Source of the DNA: Blastocrithidia nonstop
Taxonomy: Eukaryota; Euglenozoa; Kinetoplastea; Trypanosomatida; Trypanosomatidae
Direction: 5' to 3'
DNA length: 64,000 nt
Assembly (NCBI GenBank): GCA_028554745.1
Contig: JAQOTN010000059.1
Location: forward strand, 62,001 to 126,000
The position numbers and the translations under genes are program-made. Below the pieces are notes generated by a model, which saw nothing but the letters and a program-made list of their open reading frames with translations, made no database searches and was not told the origin of the DNA. How positions within the stretch are numbered: position 1 is the first letter of the stretch; each line of letters starts with the position of its first letter. This document shows positions 63,984-64,000 of this stretch, piece after piece.

Positions 63984-64000
63984 TTTTCGGTTTTTGAAAT

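Noticed and set aside
1-64000. Reading the broken frames as a field of pseudogenes or as sequencing errors
   Set aside because: There are no frameshifts, the interruptions are only TAG, TAA or TGA, and they fall at Glu and Trp positions of highly conserved genes.
1-64000. Ciliate code (TAA/TAG=Gln), or peritrich code (TAA/TAG=Glu with TGA stop)
   Set aside because: Aligned positions are Glu, not Gln, and TGA is clearly sense at Trp positions (F-box, WD40, LETM1-like, PPR genes).
1-64000. tRNA genes, transposons, LTR or LINE elements, CRISPR arrays
   Set aside because: I saw no tRNA-like clover sequences, reverse-transcriptase or transposase motifs, long terminal repeats or spaced repeats.

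Overview
Nuclear DNA of a trypanosomatid flagellate that uses a reassigned genetic code, most like Blastocrithidia (NCBI translation table 31). Three things point there. All 23 genes lie on the minus strand and none needs an intron, as in a kinetoplastid polycistronic unit. AT-rich spacers separate them. Under the standard code every gene except one ribosomal protein is broken by in-frame stops, yet each becomes a single open frame when TAG is read as Glu, TGA as Trp, and TAA as Glu inside genes and as terminator at their ends. TAG falls on conserved Glu positions in SUB2/UAP56, proteasome alpha2, IFT54 and a NEK kinase, so Glu is supported and Gln is not.

Layout in transcription order, from position 64000 down to 1: a small hypothetical protein (63504-63983); proteasome alpha2 (62057-62752); a Pumilio protein (58115-60349); an ARM/HEAT-like protein (53655-54989); a 5'-3' exonuclease (52229-53155); calcineurin B (50387-50935); a mitochondrial PPR-like protein (49006-50037); a CaaX-ended UBL3/MUB-type ubiquitin-fold protein (47782-48396); an F-box plus multi-TM protein (44901-46394); a nodulin-like MFS transporter (41788-43911); a 1292-residue WD40 protein (36129-40007); a membrane-anchored heme-peroxidase-like protein lacking the distal His (34235-35794); a small Cys-motif protein (33520-33888); IFT54 (31018-33150); a NEK1-like kinase (27408-30149); a GMC oxidoreductase (23832-25652); an Asn/Ser-rich protein (19832-21994); a metaxin-like protein (15254-16927); a LETM1-like protein (13335-14534); SUB2/UAP56 (11056-12363); a multi-TM protein (7723-9576); RPS11 (6735-7259); and the exocyst subunit SEC8 (6376 running off the window at position 1).

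The genes are not a pathway. They are a normal kinetoplastid mixture covering mitochondrion, flagellum, trafficking, RNA processing and proteostasis, linked only by co-transcription. Spacers run from about 330 bp to 3.1 kb and hold simple AT repeats, one long GT repeat and poly(A) tracts (poly(T) on the transcribed strand). I saw no RNA genes, transposons or retroelements.

The main result is the decoding rule. A standard-code annotation would shatter 22 of the 23 genes and would miss several altogether, including the ubiquitin-fold, F-box and PPR genes. All translations and homologies were worked out by eye from the sequence and memory of protein families; nothing was searched.
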